In this document: positions 27,501 to 36,909 of the stretch, piece by piece
Layout: every line of letters starts with the position of its first letter
Position numbering within the stretch: position 1 is the stretch's first letter
Source: Pseudomonas orientalis
Lineage (GTDB): Bacteria > Pseudomonadota > Gammaproteobacteria > Pseudomonadales > Pseudomonadaceae
Length of the DNA: 64,000 bases
Reading direction: 5' to 3'
Assembly: GCF_002934065.1 (NCBI RefSeq)
Contig: NZ_CP018049.1
Coordinates: 184,501-248,500 of the forward strand
The notes under the pieces: generated by a model
Databases searched by the model: none
The model's input: the letters and a program-made list of their open reading frames with translations, nothing else
What the model was told of the DNA's origin: nothing
Program-made: the position numbers and the translations under genes

Positions 27501-30500
27501 GGCGGCGGCCACCGGTAACGTCAAGGTCAGCGCACAGACCGTCGACCTCACCGACAAGGTCTACGCCAACGGCAACGTGCGACTGAGCAGCGCCCAGGAC
27601 CTGGTCAACCGCAAGAGCATTGCTGCCGGCCAGCGCATCGAGATCAACGCGGCCAGCGTGAACAACCCCGGCATCATCGAAGCCGGCGTCGCCGCCGATA
27701 ACACCCGCAACACCACCGGCGACCTGGTGGTGAACGCGCAGACCGTCACCACCAGCGGCAACCTGCTGGCCAGCCGAGGCCTGGCAATTGCTGCCGCGCA
27801 AGCGCTGACCAACCAGGGCGCGATCATCCAGGCCAAGAACATTGAGGTCAGCAGCGCCAAGCTCACCAACCAGGGCGCCACCGCGCGTCTGTTCGGCGAG
27901 CAGAGCCTGGTGATCAGCTCACCGGCCATCGTCAACCTCGGTGGCCTGATCCGCTTCGGCGAAGGCCAGGCCGCCACGTTCAACAGCGCGTCTCTGGACA
28001 ACCGCCAGGGCCGTATCGAAATGGCCGGCGGCAGCCTCGCGCTGACCAGCGCCGACCTGAACAACAGCGGCGGGCAAGTCATCGCCAACGACCTGAGCGT
28101 CAACGCCGGCAACCTGAACAACCAGAACGGCGTACTGGTAGCCAAAACCGCGACCGTCAATGCCAGCGACCTCGACAACAGCCTCAAGGGCCTGATCCAG
28201 GCCGACGGCGGCGCGCTCAACCTGACCGTCGCCAACACCTTCAACAACAACCAGGGTTTCGCCCAGGCCAGCACCGATCTAAACGTTACAGCCGGCACCC
28301 TCAGCAGCAACGCAGGCGGCGTACTGAGCGCCGACACCGGCAAGCTCACGCTGACCGCTGCGCAACAGCTCAACAACGCCCAGGGCCGCTTGCAGGCCGG
28401 GCAGGGCGATATCGACCTGCACGCCGCCAACCTGGATAACCAGGGCGGCGTGATCGTCGGCAAGCAACTGCTGCTCGACGTGGCTGGTGGCGATATCGAC
28501 AACCGCGCCGGGCGCGTGTTGGGCGACCGCCTCGACGTACGCGCTTCCGGCCTCGACAACGGCAATGCCGGCCTGCTCGCCGGTGGCGCCCAGGGCGTAA
28601 GCCTGCTGCTCAAGGGCCCGGGCCAGTTGCTCAATGCCCAGGGCCGCATCCAGAGCGAGGGCCTGCTGCAACTGCAGGGCGAGCGCTTCGACAACAGCGC
28701 CGGCATCCTGCTGGGCCAGACCGTCGACGTCACCGCGCAGACCTTCAACAACAGCAACAAAGGCGCGCTGGTCAGCGATGGCGGCGACGTTGTGCTCAAG
28801 GTCAGCGACCTGCTCACCAACGTCGGCGGCCAGATCGACGCGGGCGAACGCAGCGTGCTGGTCAAGCAACTCACCTCCCTCAACAACGACGGCGGCACCC
28901 TGCGCGGCAAGCGCCTGGACATCGTCGCGCAGCAGTTGAACAACGACAACGGCCAACTGCTGGCCGGCGCTGAAGGCGTGACCTACAGCGGCCAGGACCT
29001 GAGCAACCGCAAGGGCCTGATCCTCAGCAGCGGCGCCCCCACCGTGCTCACCACCACCCGCCTGCACAACCAGGGCGGCACCGTGCAGGGCGACAGCCTG
29101 AGCGTCACCGCCAACAGCGTCGATAACGGCAGCGGCGGCCTGATGGCAAGCCTGGTCGGCAACCTGCAACTGACCGTCGAAGCCCTGGCCAACCGTGGCG
29201 GCAAACTGTTCGGCAAAGAACACGTGACCGTCAGCGGCGCGACCTTCGACAACAGCGCCGGGGGCCAGGTCAGCGGCAATCAGATCAGCCTGACCTCACG
29301 CGACACCCTCACCAACCAGGGCGGCCTGATCGAGGCCAACCAGGGCCTGACCCTCACCGGCGGCAACCTGGATAACAGCGCCAGCGGGCAACTGCGTGCG
29401 CTGGGCGGCGCCAGCAGCAGCGTCAACCTCAGCGGTGCGTTGAACAACCAGAACGGCACCCTCGAATTCGGCAGCCAGGCCTTCAGCCTCGACGCCGCCA
29501 GCCTCAACAACCAGAACGGCATGCTGCAACACGCCGGCACCGGCCTGTTCCACCTCAACACCGCCAGCCTCTCCGGCAGCCAGGGCAATATCCAGGGCAC
29601 GGGCAGCGCCGACTGGGCGTTCGGCAACGTCGACGGCTTGGGCCGCGTGCAACTCAACGACGTGCTCACCTACAAGAGTGACCAGGCGCTGGCCCTCAAG
29701 GCCGGCGACCGCATGGCCAGCGCCAAGGGCTTGATTGTCAACGTGGCCAGCCTGGACAACGGCGGCGAACTGCTCAGCGACGGTGACATCAGCATCACCA
29801 CCGGCGATATGAGTAACAGCGGCCGCGTCTCGGCCCTGCAAACACTCACGGTCGCCGCCAACAACCTCAGCCAGAACGGCGGCCGCCTGGCCGCCACCAA
29901 TACCCGCCTGACCCTGGGCGGCACCCTGGACAACCTCGGCTTCCTCACCGCCCGCCAGCAACTGGATATCGCCGCCGCGCAAATCAACAACCGTGGCACC
30001 CTCGGTGCCCAGGGCGCGGTGAACCTCACGGCGGTCAACGGCATCACCAATGCCGCCGATTCGCTGCTGTTCAGCGGCGGCGACATGACCTTGCGCAGCA
30101 ATGGCTTCAGCAACAGCTATGGCGACGTCTACAGCAAAGGTAACTTGAGCTTCGCCGCGCGGGATGGCGGGCGTGCCGTGCTGTTCAGCAACCGCTCCGG
30201 CACCGTGGAAAGCGAAGGCTCCATCGGCATCAATGCAGGCTTTATCGAAAACGCCAAGGACGAATTCGAACTCGGGCAGACGCTCACCACCGGCAGCCTG
30301 TATTGGGTTTGTTCGCAACACTGCGGCGAGAAAGACGACTGGGAACGTGGCGAGATCACCATCTACGAAACGTACCTTGAGGCGGCGACCAAGGATTCAG
30401 TATCGGCGCGCCTGGTGGCCGGCAAAGACATGCTGCTGCAAGGCGACAATGTACAGAACCGCTACAGCCTGATGGCAGCCAATGGCGACCTGAGCATCAC

Positions 30501-33500
30501 CGCCGGTGACCTGCTCAACCAGGGCGCCGCCACGCGCACGGGGCAGCGCAAGATTGTCGTCAACACGCCGGGGCACGTTCCCGACGATTTGTTTGAGCGC
30601 ATGCGCTATGTCGACGTTCCCGCGTTCAATGCGGCCACGGCAGCGGGGAATTTCGATAAGGCGCGCTTCGAAGAACTGAAAAACCGTTCGCCCAATAGCC
30701 GGCCTTTCGTCCACTCAAGCGACGTCACCACCTGGACCAGCAACGGCGGCCCCGGCTACGACGCCACGCTGCAGGCGGGCGGCACGGTCAACCTCAACGT
30801 CGCCCGCACCCTGCAAAACGGCACGCTGCACAACAACACCCTGGCCCAGTTGACCGGCACCCTCGGCGACGACCAGACCGGCATCCCCGTCGGCGGCATC
30901 AACATCAACCTGAGCAAACACGCCAACGACCCGAGCGCCCAGGCCCCCGGCAGCGTCTTGCCCGTCGTAGGCGTGGCCCCCGGCGGCGGCTTCGTACCGG
31001 TGGACTACACCGGCACCGCCTTCGCCCCGGTCGATCCCACCACCTCGCCCACCTTCCAACTGCCCAAGGGCGAGTACGGCCTGTTCGTCAAAAACGCCGA
31101 CCCCACCAGCCATTACCTGATCGAGACCAACCCTGAATTCACCTCGGTGTCCGGTTTCTTCAGCTCCGACTACATGCTCGGCAAACTCGGCTTCAACGCC
31201 GACAACGCCTGGCGCCGCCTCGGTGACGGCCAGTACGAAACCCGCCTGATCCGCGACGCCGTCCTCGCGCAAACCGGCCAACGCTTCCTCGCCGGTGGCC
31301 TGTACAGCGACGCCGACCAGTTCCGCTACCTGATGGACAACGCGCTGGCCAGCAAAGACGCCCTGCGCCTTAGCCTCGGCGTGGCCCTCACCGGCCAGCA
31401 AGTCGGCGCCCTGACCCACGACATCGTGTGGATGGAAAACCGCGTCATCGACGGCCAGACCGTGCTCGTGCCGGTGCTGTACCTGGCCCAGGCCGACTCG
31501 CGCAACGTGCGCGGCAACAGCCTGATCCAGGGCCGTGACCTCAACCTCGTCACCGGCGGCGACCTGATCAACGTCGGCACCCTGCGCGCCAGCAACAACC
31601 TTACCGCCATCAGCAGCGGCAGTATCTACACCGGCGGCCTGGTCGAGGCCGGCAACAACCTGAGCCTGCTGGCCCAGGACAGCATCCGCAACGCCATGGC
31701 CGGCGAAATTCGCGGCAAACAAGTCAGCCTCACGGCCCTCAAAGGCGACGTCACCAACGACACCACCGCCATCCAGGTGCGTGACGGCGTCGGCATGCGC
31801 ACCCTCACCGACACCAGCGCCGGCACCATCGTCGCCCGCGAAAACCTCGCCATCGACGCCGGCCGCGACCTCACCAACCGAGGCGCGCTGACAGCGGGCA
31901 ACGACGCCAACCTTACCGCCGGCCGCGACCTCAACCTCATCGCCGCCAGCGACACCCGCGTCAAACACGAGACCCGCGACGACGGCGAGAAATCCAGCAT
32001 CACCACCGACGTCAAAAACCTCGCCGCCAGCGTCACGGCGGGCGGCAACCTCAACCTGCAGGCCGGGCAAGACGTCAACATCATCGGCAGCACCGCCACC
32101 GCCGGCAAAGACCTCAACATCGCCGCCGGCCGCGACCTCAACGTCGCCTCGGTCAGCGACATGCACAACGTCGAAGGCAAGGAAAAGCACGGCAAAAAAC
32201 GCATCAAGACCTCGGACGACCAGACCACCCAGGTGGCGAGTGTACTGACGGCGGGTGGGGATTTTGTCAGCCAGGCCGGGCGTGATACCACGATTGTGGC
32301 GAGCAGGATCAGTGCGGGGAATGAGGCTTATCTGTATAGCGGGGATAAGTTGAACCTGCTGGCGGCGCAGAACAGCACCTACAGCCTTTACGACATGAAG
32401 GAGAAGGGTGGCTGGGGCGCGAAGAAGACCAAGCGCGATGAGGTGACCCGCGTTACGAATGTGGGGACTGAGATCAAGACTGGTGGTGATCTGTCGCTGG
32501 TCAGTGGCGGTGATCAGCTGTATCAGCGGGCCAAGCTTGAGAGTGGTAAGGACCTGGCCATCACCAGTGGCGGTGCGGTGACGTTCGAGGCGGTCAAGGA
32601 CCTGCATCAAGAGAGCCACGAGAAGAGCAAGGGTGACCTGGCGTGGACAAGCGCCAAGGGTAAGGGGAATACCGACGAGACATTGCGTCAGAGTGAGTTG
32701 GTGGCGCAGGGCGAGCTGGCGATCAAGGCCGTGGACGGCTTGAAGATTGATGTAAGGCAGGTTAACCAGAACACGGTAAGCCAGACCATCGACGCGATGG
32801 TCCAGGCGGACCCGAGCCTCGCCTGGATCAAGCAAATGGAGCAGCGTGGCGATGTTGACTGGCGCGAGGTCAAAGAGCTGCACGACAGCTTCAAATACAG
32901 TAATTCCGGTCTGGGCGCCGGCGCGCAAATTGTCATAGCGATCATTGTTACCTACTTCACGATGGGGGCAGCAAGCGGCGCAATTGCAGCTGCTGGGACG
33001 GGCACGTCGATGGCTGGTGCGACGGCTGCTGCCACTGCCACATCTGCCGCAGGCTGGGCCAATGCTGCGGGCAGCGTTGTGCTTGCCGGTATGGCGAGTA
33101 ATGGTGCGATCAGCACGATCAATAATCGTGGCAATTTAGGCGCAGTGGTCAAGGACGTAACCTCCAGCGATGCGATGCGGGGCTATGTTGTCTCGGGTGT
33201 TACCGCGGGGCTGACCGCAGGGTTCTACGACGACTGGACCAGCACGCAGACAGGCACTACTACTGCGCTGCCTAACTCGGGCGCAGTGACATCTGCGAGC
33301 CCATTGAGTACCTGGCAAGGTGTTGGTCAATTTACTGCGAATCAGGTTCTGCAAAACGGCACATCGGCCATCCTGACTAAAGCGCTGGGAGGAGAAGCCA
33401 GCTTCGGGGATGCATTGCAAAGCAGCCTTGCCAATGCATTTGCTGCCTATGGCTTCAACATGATTGGTGATGTCTCCAAGAATCGGTTCGCCGACGGCGG

Positions 33501-34890
33501 TATCACCAAGATTGGGCTGCATGCGTTGATGGGCGGGCTGGCAGCTGAAGCTGCTGGCGGCGATTTCCGTACTGGTGCGTTGGCAGCAGGTGTGAACGAA
33601 GCCCTGGTAGACAGCCTCGCCAAACAGTACGCCAGCATGCCGGAGGATAAGAGAAAGAGCTTGCTGGTGATGAGCTCGCAGTTGATTGGTGTGCTTGCAG
33701 CGTCGATGGACAGTGATGCTGACGGTGAGAGTTTGCAGACCGGAGCATGGGTGGCGGGCAACGCTACTCAGTACAACTGGCTATTGCATGGGGAGATAGA
33801 AGCGGCGGACAAAGCGCGTGAAGGATGTAATGCACGTGGAGGAGACGTCGCCGGTTGTAAGCGAAGTATCACGCAAGCGATGGACAGTCTTGATAAAGCT
33901 CGAGATATGGAGCGAGCTGATCAAATTCGTCAGGTGGATTTAGCCAACTATCAAGAAGGAATGACGCCTGGAGAGTACAAGGATGCCTTGGATTCTTATT
34001 GGAATGGAATCGATAGAAGCGAGCTGGTCTGGACTGGCTATGAACCCGCTCACGAGTTGGGATATATCGCTGGCGAGATGGGGTCTGGGTTTGTTGATAG
34101 GGCTGTAGATTGGCCAGGTAGGGTCTATGACACGATCACTCATCTGACAGACATCCCGGCAAATCTACTTCAGGCTGGTAAGGATGGCGTCAATTGGATC
34201 AATAGCCCCATACCAGCACAGAGCCTCGAGCGGGCCGGCGACGAGCTGATTTTTGCAACCCCGGATAAGCTTGGCGGAATTGTGTTTGATGCAGCCACGG
34301 GGGCAATTACCGCGGGCGTGGGCGGCAAGGCAGTTGAGTGGATTGGTGGGCGTTGGGTAAGTAGGACCGCGGGCAATATTGAACCGCCAAATCTAAAGCC
34401 AACCCAGCTTAACGGTGATAATCCTTTACGTCCTGATAATACAGCGGCACAAGGATTTACGGATCTTTCGAGTCAGGCTCGGCGTTATTTGAAAGATCTC
34501 GAGGCGCAAACGGGTTTCAAAGTTACAGATGAGCAGAGAGCAAATTTAGCAAACACGCTGCGTCAGCAGGAATTCTCCAAGCTTTCTCCAGAGTTATCTG
34601 ACATCAATAGGAAGGAATTTAACAAGGTAAAAAATGATCTGATAAATCAATGGGAGGTAAATACTGGGCAAGTGTGGCCGCGCTACACGGAGGATGTTGT
34701 CGCAAAAAACGGGGTGACAATTTCGCGAAAAGCCGGACAGCCGTTTGACGCACATCATATTATTGAAAATAGCTTTGGCGGACCTAACGAATGGTGGAAT
34801 ATGCATCCTGCCAGATTTCCGGATCAGCATCAGGGTGGAATACACCGTGCCGGAGGTGTGGCCAGAGAGATTTTTTCCGACAAAAAGTAG
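26569..34890 (+). CDS. FhaB2/CdiA-type exoprotein with HNH-like toxin tip
   Basis: A 2773-residue TPS exoprotein with the same signal peptide and NPNL/NPYG TPS domain as FhaB1, then its own set of LDNxxG FHA repeats and the shared FxSSDYMLGKLGF block. The C-terminal half differs: no VENN, instead a hydrophobic Ala/Gly-rich segment and a DUF637-like region (VVSGVTAGLTAGFYDDW, about nt 33190). The tip contains GQPFDAHHIIENSFGGPNEWWNMHP and DQHQGGIHR, a His-rich pattern of HNH/endonuclease VII-type nuclease toxins. ATG 26569 starts the signal peptide. No transporter gene lies upstream, so export probably relies on the FhaC at 3352. An immunity gene follows. Confidence 0.93.
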   Translation: MDVRQFAFLARQPSAALKPRNSFFGLPKRGLALILANALFWQPLLAQAEGIVVSAPGTTVGAAGNGVPVVNIATPNGAGLSHNQFKDYNVGPNGVILNNGNGPMVNTQLGGIIVGNPNLKGGAANVILNEVNGGSASQLRGYTEVAGQSAKVIVANPYGVTCSGCGFINTPNVTLTTGKPVIDPTGQLKSYQVDGGAVTIDGEGLNASNVERFDIITRSAKINAQINARELNVIAGRNDVDAQSLKTTVRADDGSAKPELAIDSSALGGMYAGAIKLVGTEAGVGVKLDGTLAASGGDIQLDANGRLSMAQAAATGNVKVSAQTVDLTDKVYANGNVRLSSAQDLVNRKSIAAGQRIEINAASVNNPGIIEAGVAADNTRNTTGDLVVNAQTVTTSGNLLASRGLAIAAAQALTNQGAIIQAKNIEVSSAKLTNQGATARLFGEQSLVISSPAIVNLGGLIRFGEGQAATFNSASLDNRQGRIEMAGGSLALTSADLNNSGGQVIANDLSVNAGNLNNQNGVLVAKTATVNASDLDNSLKGLIQADGGALNLTVANTFNNNQGFAQASTDLNVTAGTLSSNAGGVLSADTGKLTLTAAQQLNNAQGRLQAGQGDIDLHAANLDNQGGVIVGKQLLLDVAGGDIDNRAGRVLGDRLDVRASGLDNGNAGLLAGGAQGVSLLLKGPGQLLNAQGRIQSEGLLQLQGERFDNSAGILLGQTVDVTAQTFNNSNKGALVSDGGDVVLKVSDLLTNVGGQIDAGERSVLVKQLTSLNNDGGTLRGKRLDIVAQQLNNDNGQLLAGAEGVTYSGQDLSNRKGLILSSGAPTVLTTTRLHNQGGTVQGDSLSVTANSVDNGSGGLMASLVGNLQLTVEALANRGGKLFGKEHVTVSGATFDNSAGGQVSGNQISLTSRDTLTNQGGLIEANQGLTLTGGNLDNSASGQLRALGGASSSVNLSGALNNQNGTLEFGSQAFSLDAASLNNQNGMLQHAGTGLFHLNTASLSGSQGNIQGTGSADWAFGNVDGLGRVQLNDVLTYKSDQALALKAGDRMASAKGLIVNVASLDNGGELLSDGDISITTGDMSNSGRVSALQTLTVAANNLSQNGGRLAATNTRLTLGGTLDNLGFLTARQQLDIAAAQINNRGTLGAQGAVNLTAVNGITNAADSLLFSGGDMTLRSNGFSNSYGDVYSKGNLSFAARDGGRAVLFSNRSGTVESEGSIGINAGFIENAKDEFELGQTLTTGSLYWVCSQHCGEKDDWERGEITIYETYLEAATKDSVSARLVAGKDMLLQGDNVQNRYSLMAANGDLSITAGDLLNQGAATRTGQRKIVVNTPGHVPDDLFERMRYVDVPAFNAATAAGNFDKARFEELKNRSPNSRPFVHSSDVTTWTSNGGPGYDATLQAGGTVNLNVARTLQNGTLHNNTLAQLTGTLGDDQTGIPVGGININLSKHANDPSAQAPGSVLPVVGVAPGGGFVPVDYTGTAFAPVDPTTSPTFQLPKGEYGLFVKNADPTSHYLIETNPEFTSVSGFFSSDYMLGKLGFNADNAWRRLGDGQYETRLIRDAVLAQTGQRFLAGGLYSDADQFRYLMDNALASKDALRLSLGVALTGQQVGALTHDIVWMENRVIDGQTVLVPVLYLAQADSRNVRGNSLIQGRDLNLVTGGDLINVGTLRASNNLTAISSGSIYTGGLVEAGNNLSLLAQDSIRNAMAGEIRGKQVSLTALKGDVTNDTTAIQVRDGVGMRTLTDTSAGTIVARENLAIDAGRDLTNRGALTAGNDANLTAGRDLNLIAASDTRVKHETRDDGEKSSITTDVKNLAASVTAGGNLNLQAGQDVNIIGSTATAGKDLNIAAGRDLNVASVSDMHNVEGKEKHGKKRIKTSDDQTTQVASVLTAGGDFVSQAGRDTTIVASRISAGNEAYLYSGDKLNLLAAQNSTYSLYDMKEKGGWGAKKTKRDEVTRVTNVGTEIKTGGDLSLVSGGDQLYQRAKLESGKDLAITSGGAVTFEAVKDLHQESHEKSKGDLAWTSAKGKGNTDETLRQSELVAQGELAIKAVDGLKIDVRQVNQNTVSQTIDAMVQADPSLAWIKQMEQRGDVDWREVKELHDSFKYSNSGLGAGAQIVIAIIVTYFTMGAASGAIAAAGTGTSMAGATAAATATSAAGWANAAGSVVLAGMASNGAISTINNRGNLGAVVKDVTSSDAMRGYVVSGVTAGLTAGFYDDWTSTQTGTTTALPNSGAVTSASPLSTWQGVGQFTANQVLQNGTSAILTKALGGEASFGDALQSSLANAFAAYGFNMIGDVSKNRFADGGITKIGLHALMGGLAAEAAGGDFRTGALAAGVNEALVDSLAKQYASMPEDKRKSLLVMSSQLIGVLAASMDSDADGESLQTGAWVAGNATQYNWLLHGEIEAADKAREGCNARGGDVAGCKRSITQAMDSLDKARDMERADQIRQVDLANYQEGMTPGEYKDALDSYWNGIDRSELVWTGYEPAHELGYIAGEMGSGFVDRAVDWPGRVYDTITHLTDIPANLLQAGKDGVNWINSPIPAQSLERAGDELIFATPDKLGGIVFDAATGAITAGVGGKAVEWIGGRWVSRTAGNIEPPNLKPTQLNGDNPLRPDNTAAQGFTDLSSQARRYLKDLEAQTGFKVTDEQRANLANTLRQQEFSKLSPELSDINRKEFNKVKNDLINQWEVNTGQVWPRYTEDVVAKNGVTISRKAGQPFDAHHIIENSFGGPNEWWNMHPARFPDQHQGGIHRAGGVAREIFSDKK

Positions 34891-34899
34891 GGGGTGAAG

Positions 34900-35292
34900 A
34901 TGGATATTAAAGCTTTTTTAAAGAGTAAGAAAGAAGAGCATTTGCTCGATGGCTTGGCTGCTGTAGATGATGCGAGTCTTAATGCAATAAGGGCAGGGCA
35001 GAAAAATGCTCCTGATGATTACTTAGAGTTTTTGCAGGAGTTCGGAAGTGGGGAAATTGAAACAGTCGGATTCATGCTCTACAACGGCCTTATAGAGGCA
35101 AGTGATATTTTTGATGAGGAGACTGCGGCGCAATTTGAAGGTGTCATGATCTTTGGCGATGATATGCAGGGACGATGTGTCGGTTTTGATAAAAATGATA
35201 AATGGGTTGTAGTGGAAATAGACTCTGCAGATATGAGTGTTAAAAAGTTATGTGATACATTTTATTTGTTTGTTTATAATTTGTTGGAATGA
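34900..35292 (+). CDS. SUKH-family immunity protein to the FhaB2 toxin
   Basis: A 130-residue protein starting 9 bases after the exoprotein stop, with GGGGGTGA before ATG 34900. The pattern PDDYLEFLQEFGSGEIETVGFMLYNG...MIFGDDMQGRCVGFDKND is that of SMI1/KNR4 (SUKH) immunity proteins, a family often paired with HNH-type nuclease toxins. It is acidic and AT-rich. It should protect the cytoplasm from the FhaB2 tip. Confidence 0.82.
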   Translation: MDIKAFLKSKKEEHLLDGLAAVDDASLNAIRAGQKNAPDDYLEFLQEFGSGEIETVGFMLYNGLIEASDIFDEETAAQFEGVMIFGDDMQGRCVGFDKNDKWVVVEIDSADMSVKKLCDTFYLFVYNLLE

Positions 35293-35303
35293 ATTTGGAA
35301 CAG

Positions 35304-35378
35304 AAAAGGGGGCTGAAAATGGTACGAATTTATTTTAGGTGGCAGTAAAAAACCTATTAAATAAATCTGTCCCCTTTT
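35304..35378. repeat. RAYT-type palindrome c (left of the RAYT gene)
   Basis: AAAAGGGGGCTG...TTTATTTTAGG on the left and CCTATTAAATAAATCTGTCCCCTTTT on the right form an imperfect inverted repeat. It separates the FhaB2 immunity gene from the RAYT gene. Confidence 0.8.
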
Positions 35379-35447
35379 GATTATTCTATTTGGTTGACCT
35401 GTTGATGGGCGGCTAAGCTGTAAACTCTTATCCAGTTAGGAGGTTAT

Positions 35448-36137
35448 ATGGCTCGCCATCCTAGGGTTTTACTGCCGGGTATCCCGTTGCATATAATACA
35501 GCGGGGAAACAATCGGTCTGCGTGTTTTTATTCAGATGAAGACTACATTTTTTACATTGATACATTAGCCGTGCTTGCTCAATTGTATGGCTGTAAAATT
35601 CACGCATTGTGCTTGATGACAAATCACGTTCATTTGTTGTTGACTCCCACCTGCTGCGCAGGGGCTGGCCTACTTATGCAGGGGCTGGGGCAGCGCTATG
35701 TTCAATATGTCAATCGAACATATCAACGAACGGGCACATTGTGGGAAGGCCGTTTCCGCTCCTGTTTGGTTCAACAAGAAAACTATGTTTTAGCTTGCTA
35801 TCGATATATCGAAATGAATCCGGTCAGAGCGGGCATGGTTGCTCATCCGGGCGACTATCGCTGGACCAGCTATAGGGCAAACGCACAGGGCGAGCTATCA
35901 GACTTTATAAGTCCGCATGCGGTTTATCGAGAGTTAGGTAGCGGCACCGCGCAACGAGCCGAAGCTTACCGATCTGTATTCAAGGATCGGCTTTCATCTG
36001 GATTGATAGAACAAATTCGATCTTCTACAAACGGTAATTACGTTTTGGGCGATCAGAAGTTTGCGTCCGAGATCGCGGAGATATTAGGTAAAAGAGTTTC
36101 ACCGGGTGCGTCAGGACGCCCGAAAAGTGTGAGTTAA
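35448..36137 (+). CDS. REP-associated tyrosine transposase (RAYT, Y1/IS200-like)
   Basis: A 229-residue Y1 HUH transposase-like protein. Motifs: MARHPRVLLPGIPLHIIQRGN at the start, the HUH motif in LMTNHVHLLLTP, and YIEMNPVRAGMVAHPGDYRWTSY near the middle, all typical of TnpA-REP proteins that mobilise palindromic REP-type sequences. GGAGG lies a few bases before the ATG. It is flanked by palindromes c (35304) and d (36153). These differ from the GTGGGAGG REPINs, so its substrate is more likely the AAAAGGGG-CAGA palindromes nearby. A fossil 5' end of a sister copy is at 19905. Confidence 0.92.
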   Translation: MARHPRVLLPGIPLHIIQRGNNRSACFYSDEDYIFYIDTLAVLAQLYGCKIHALCLMTNHVHLLLTPTCCAGAGLLMQGLGQRYVQYVNRTYQRTGTLWEGRFRSCLVQQENYVLACYRYIEMNPVRAGMVAHPGDYRWTSYRANAQGELSDFISPHAVYRELGSGTAQRAEAYRSVFKDRLSSGLIEQIRSSTNGNYVLGDQKFASEIAEILGKRVSPGASGRPKSVS

Positions 36138-36152
36138 AAGAATAGAAGAGTA

Positions 36153-36208
36153 GTGGTCTGACCCCTATTTTCGTGACCCGTATTTTTCGTGGTCTGACCC
36201 CTATTTTT
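36153..36208. repeat. RAYT right-end repeat d (two GTGGTCTGACCCCTATTTT units)
   Basis: GTGGTCTGACCCCTATTTT occurs twice (36153-36171 and 36189-36208), with a decayed GACCCGTATTTT between. It is the complement of the AAAATAGGGG-CAGACCAC end seen at 20552. The second unit abuts a truncated deaminase toxin frame. Confidence 0.8.
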
Positions 36209-36379
36209 CATAGCTCTGGTAAAACTGCGGGGGCGGACATGTCCATGACGGTCGCAGGAAAAGATGTATGCGGTTTCTGCAAAGGTGACATTGCTGCTGC
36301 CGCAGAAAAAGCTGAGTTGAAATCGCTCACCGTGAAAGCTATAGATGATAAAACGGGACTTCCGAAAAACTATTACTGA
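36209..36379 (+). pseudogene. C-terminal remnant of a deaminase-fold toxin
   Basis: About 57 codons read SSGKTAGADMSMTVAGKDVC GFCKGDI and end PKNYY. CGFC with the following helix (CxxC zinc ligands) and the LKSLTVKAIDDKTG strand match the C-terminal half of cytidine-deaminase-like polymorphic toxins. The N-terminal half, with the expected HxE catalytic motif, is missing: the frame is cut by the RAYT right-end repeat. The Imm1-type gene behind it supports the deaminase call, as that pairing is known. Confidence 0.7.
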
Positions 36380-36414
36380 GAGTCAGGCATGAAGTCCATT
36401 AAGGAGAAAAATAG

Positions 36415-36816
36415 ATGATAATTGGAGGGTATACACTTAATCCTGAGCACGGTAGATTGCAAAACCCTCTTGTTCGCCAACCGTCCCTGGAAGATGTGAA
36501 GTCCATTATAAGCAAGTATAGAAAATTTGACGGTGTCGCTTCGTTGTCTATTTCACCGACGCCTGAATATGGACCGTATGAAATCAATCTTTACGCTGAT
36601 TCTGGAAATTATCTTTTGATGCTAAATCAATACCTTGAAGATGGTGAGCACGTCGTGCGTACTCTTAATAATACGTCGATGGGGACAAGTTCAGTTGAGA
36701 TTTTGGGCGACTATTACCCGGCGAGTTTCATAACTAGAGATATAGGTGTCGTTACTTCTTGTTTTCAAGAGTTTTTGAATTTTGGTGATGTGAGTTCGTT
36801 CGTCCTGAGTGCATAG
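36415..36816 (+). CDS. Imm1-like immunity protein
   Basis: A 133-residue protein with AAGGAGA before ATG 36415. The C-terminal part (DYYPASFITRDIGVVTSCFQEFLNFGDVSS) has the pattern of the Imm1 family, in which a late helix ends in EFL-x-x-G, and the middle shows the usual beta strands (YEINLYADSGNYLLML). Imm1 proteins are commonly paired with deaminase toxins, and a deaminase remnant lies immediately upstream. The gene is bounded on the right by palindrome e. It would give immunity to a toxin that this genome no longer makes intact. Confidence 0.7.
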   Translation: MIIGGYTLNPEHGRLQNPLVRQPSLEDVKSIISKYRKFDGVASLSISPTPEYGPYEINLYADSGNYLLMLNQYLEDGEHVVRTLNNTSMGTSSVEILGDYYPASFITRDIGVVTSCFQEFLNFGDVSSFVLSA

Positions 36817-36842
36817 AAATAATAGAAATGTAATAAAAGAGT

Positions 36843-36904
36843 AAAGGGGGCAGATTTATTTAAATTAGAGTTTAAAGGTGCATTAAATAAATCTGTCCCC
36901 TTTT
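36843..36904. repeat. RAYT-type palindrome e
   Basis: AAAGGGGGCAGATTTATTTA and TAAATAAATCTGTCCCCTTT are an almost perfect inverted repeat, the best preserved of the family, around a 22-base centre. Its right end is followed within six bases by the cut frame of a nuclease toxin. Confidence 0.9.
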
Positions 36905-36909
36905 GTTAG

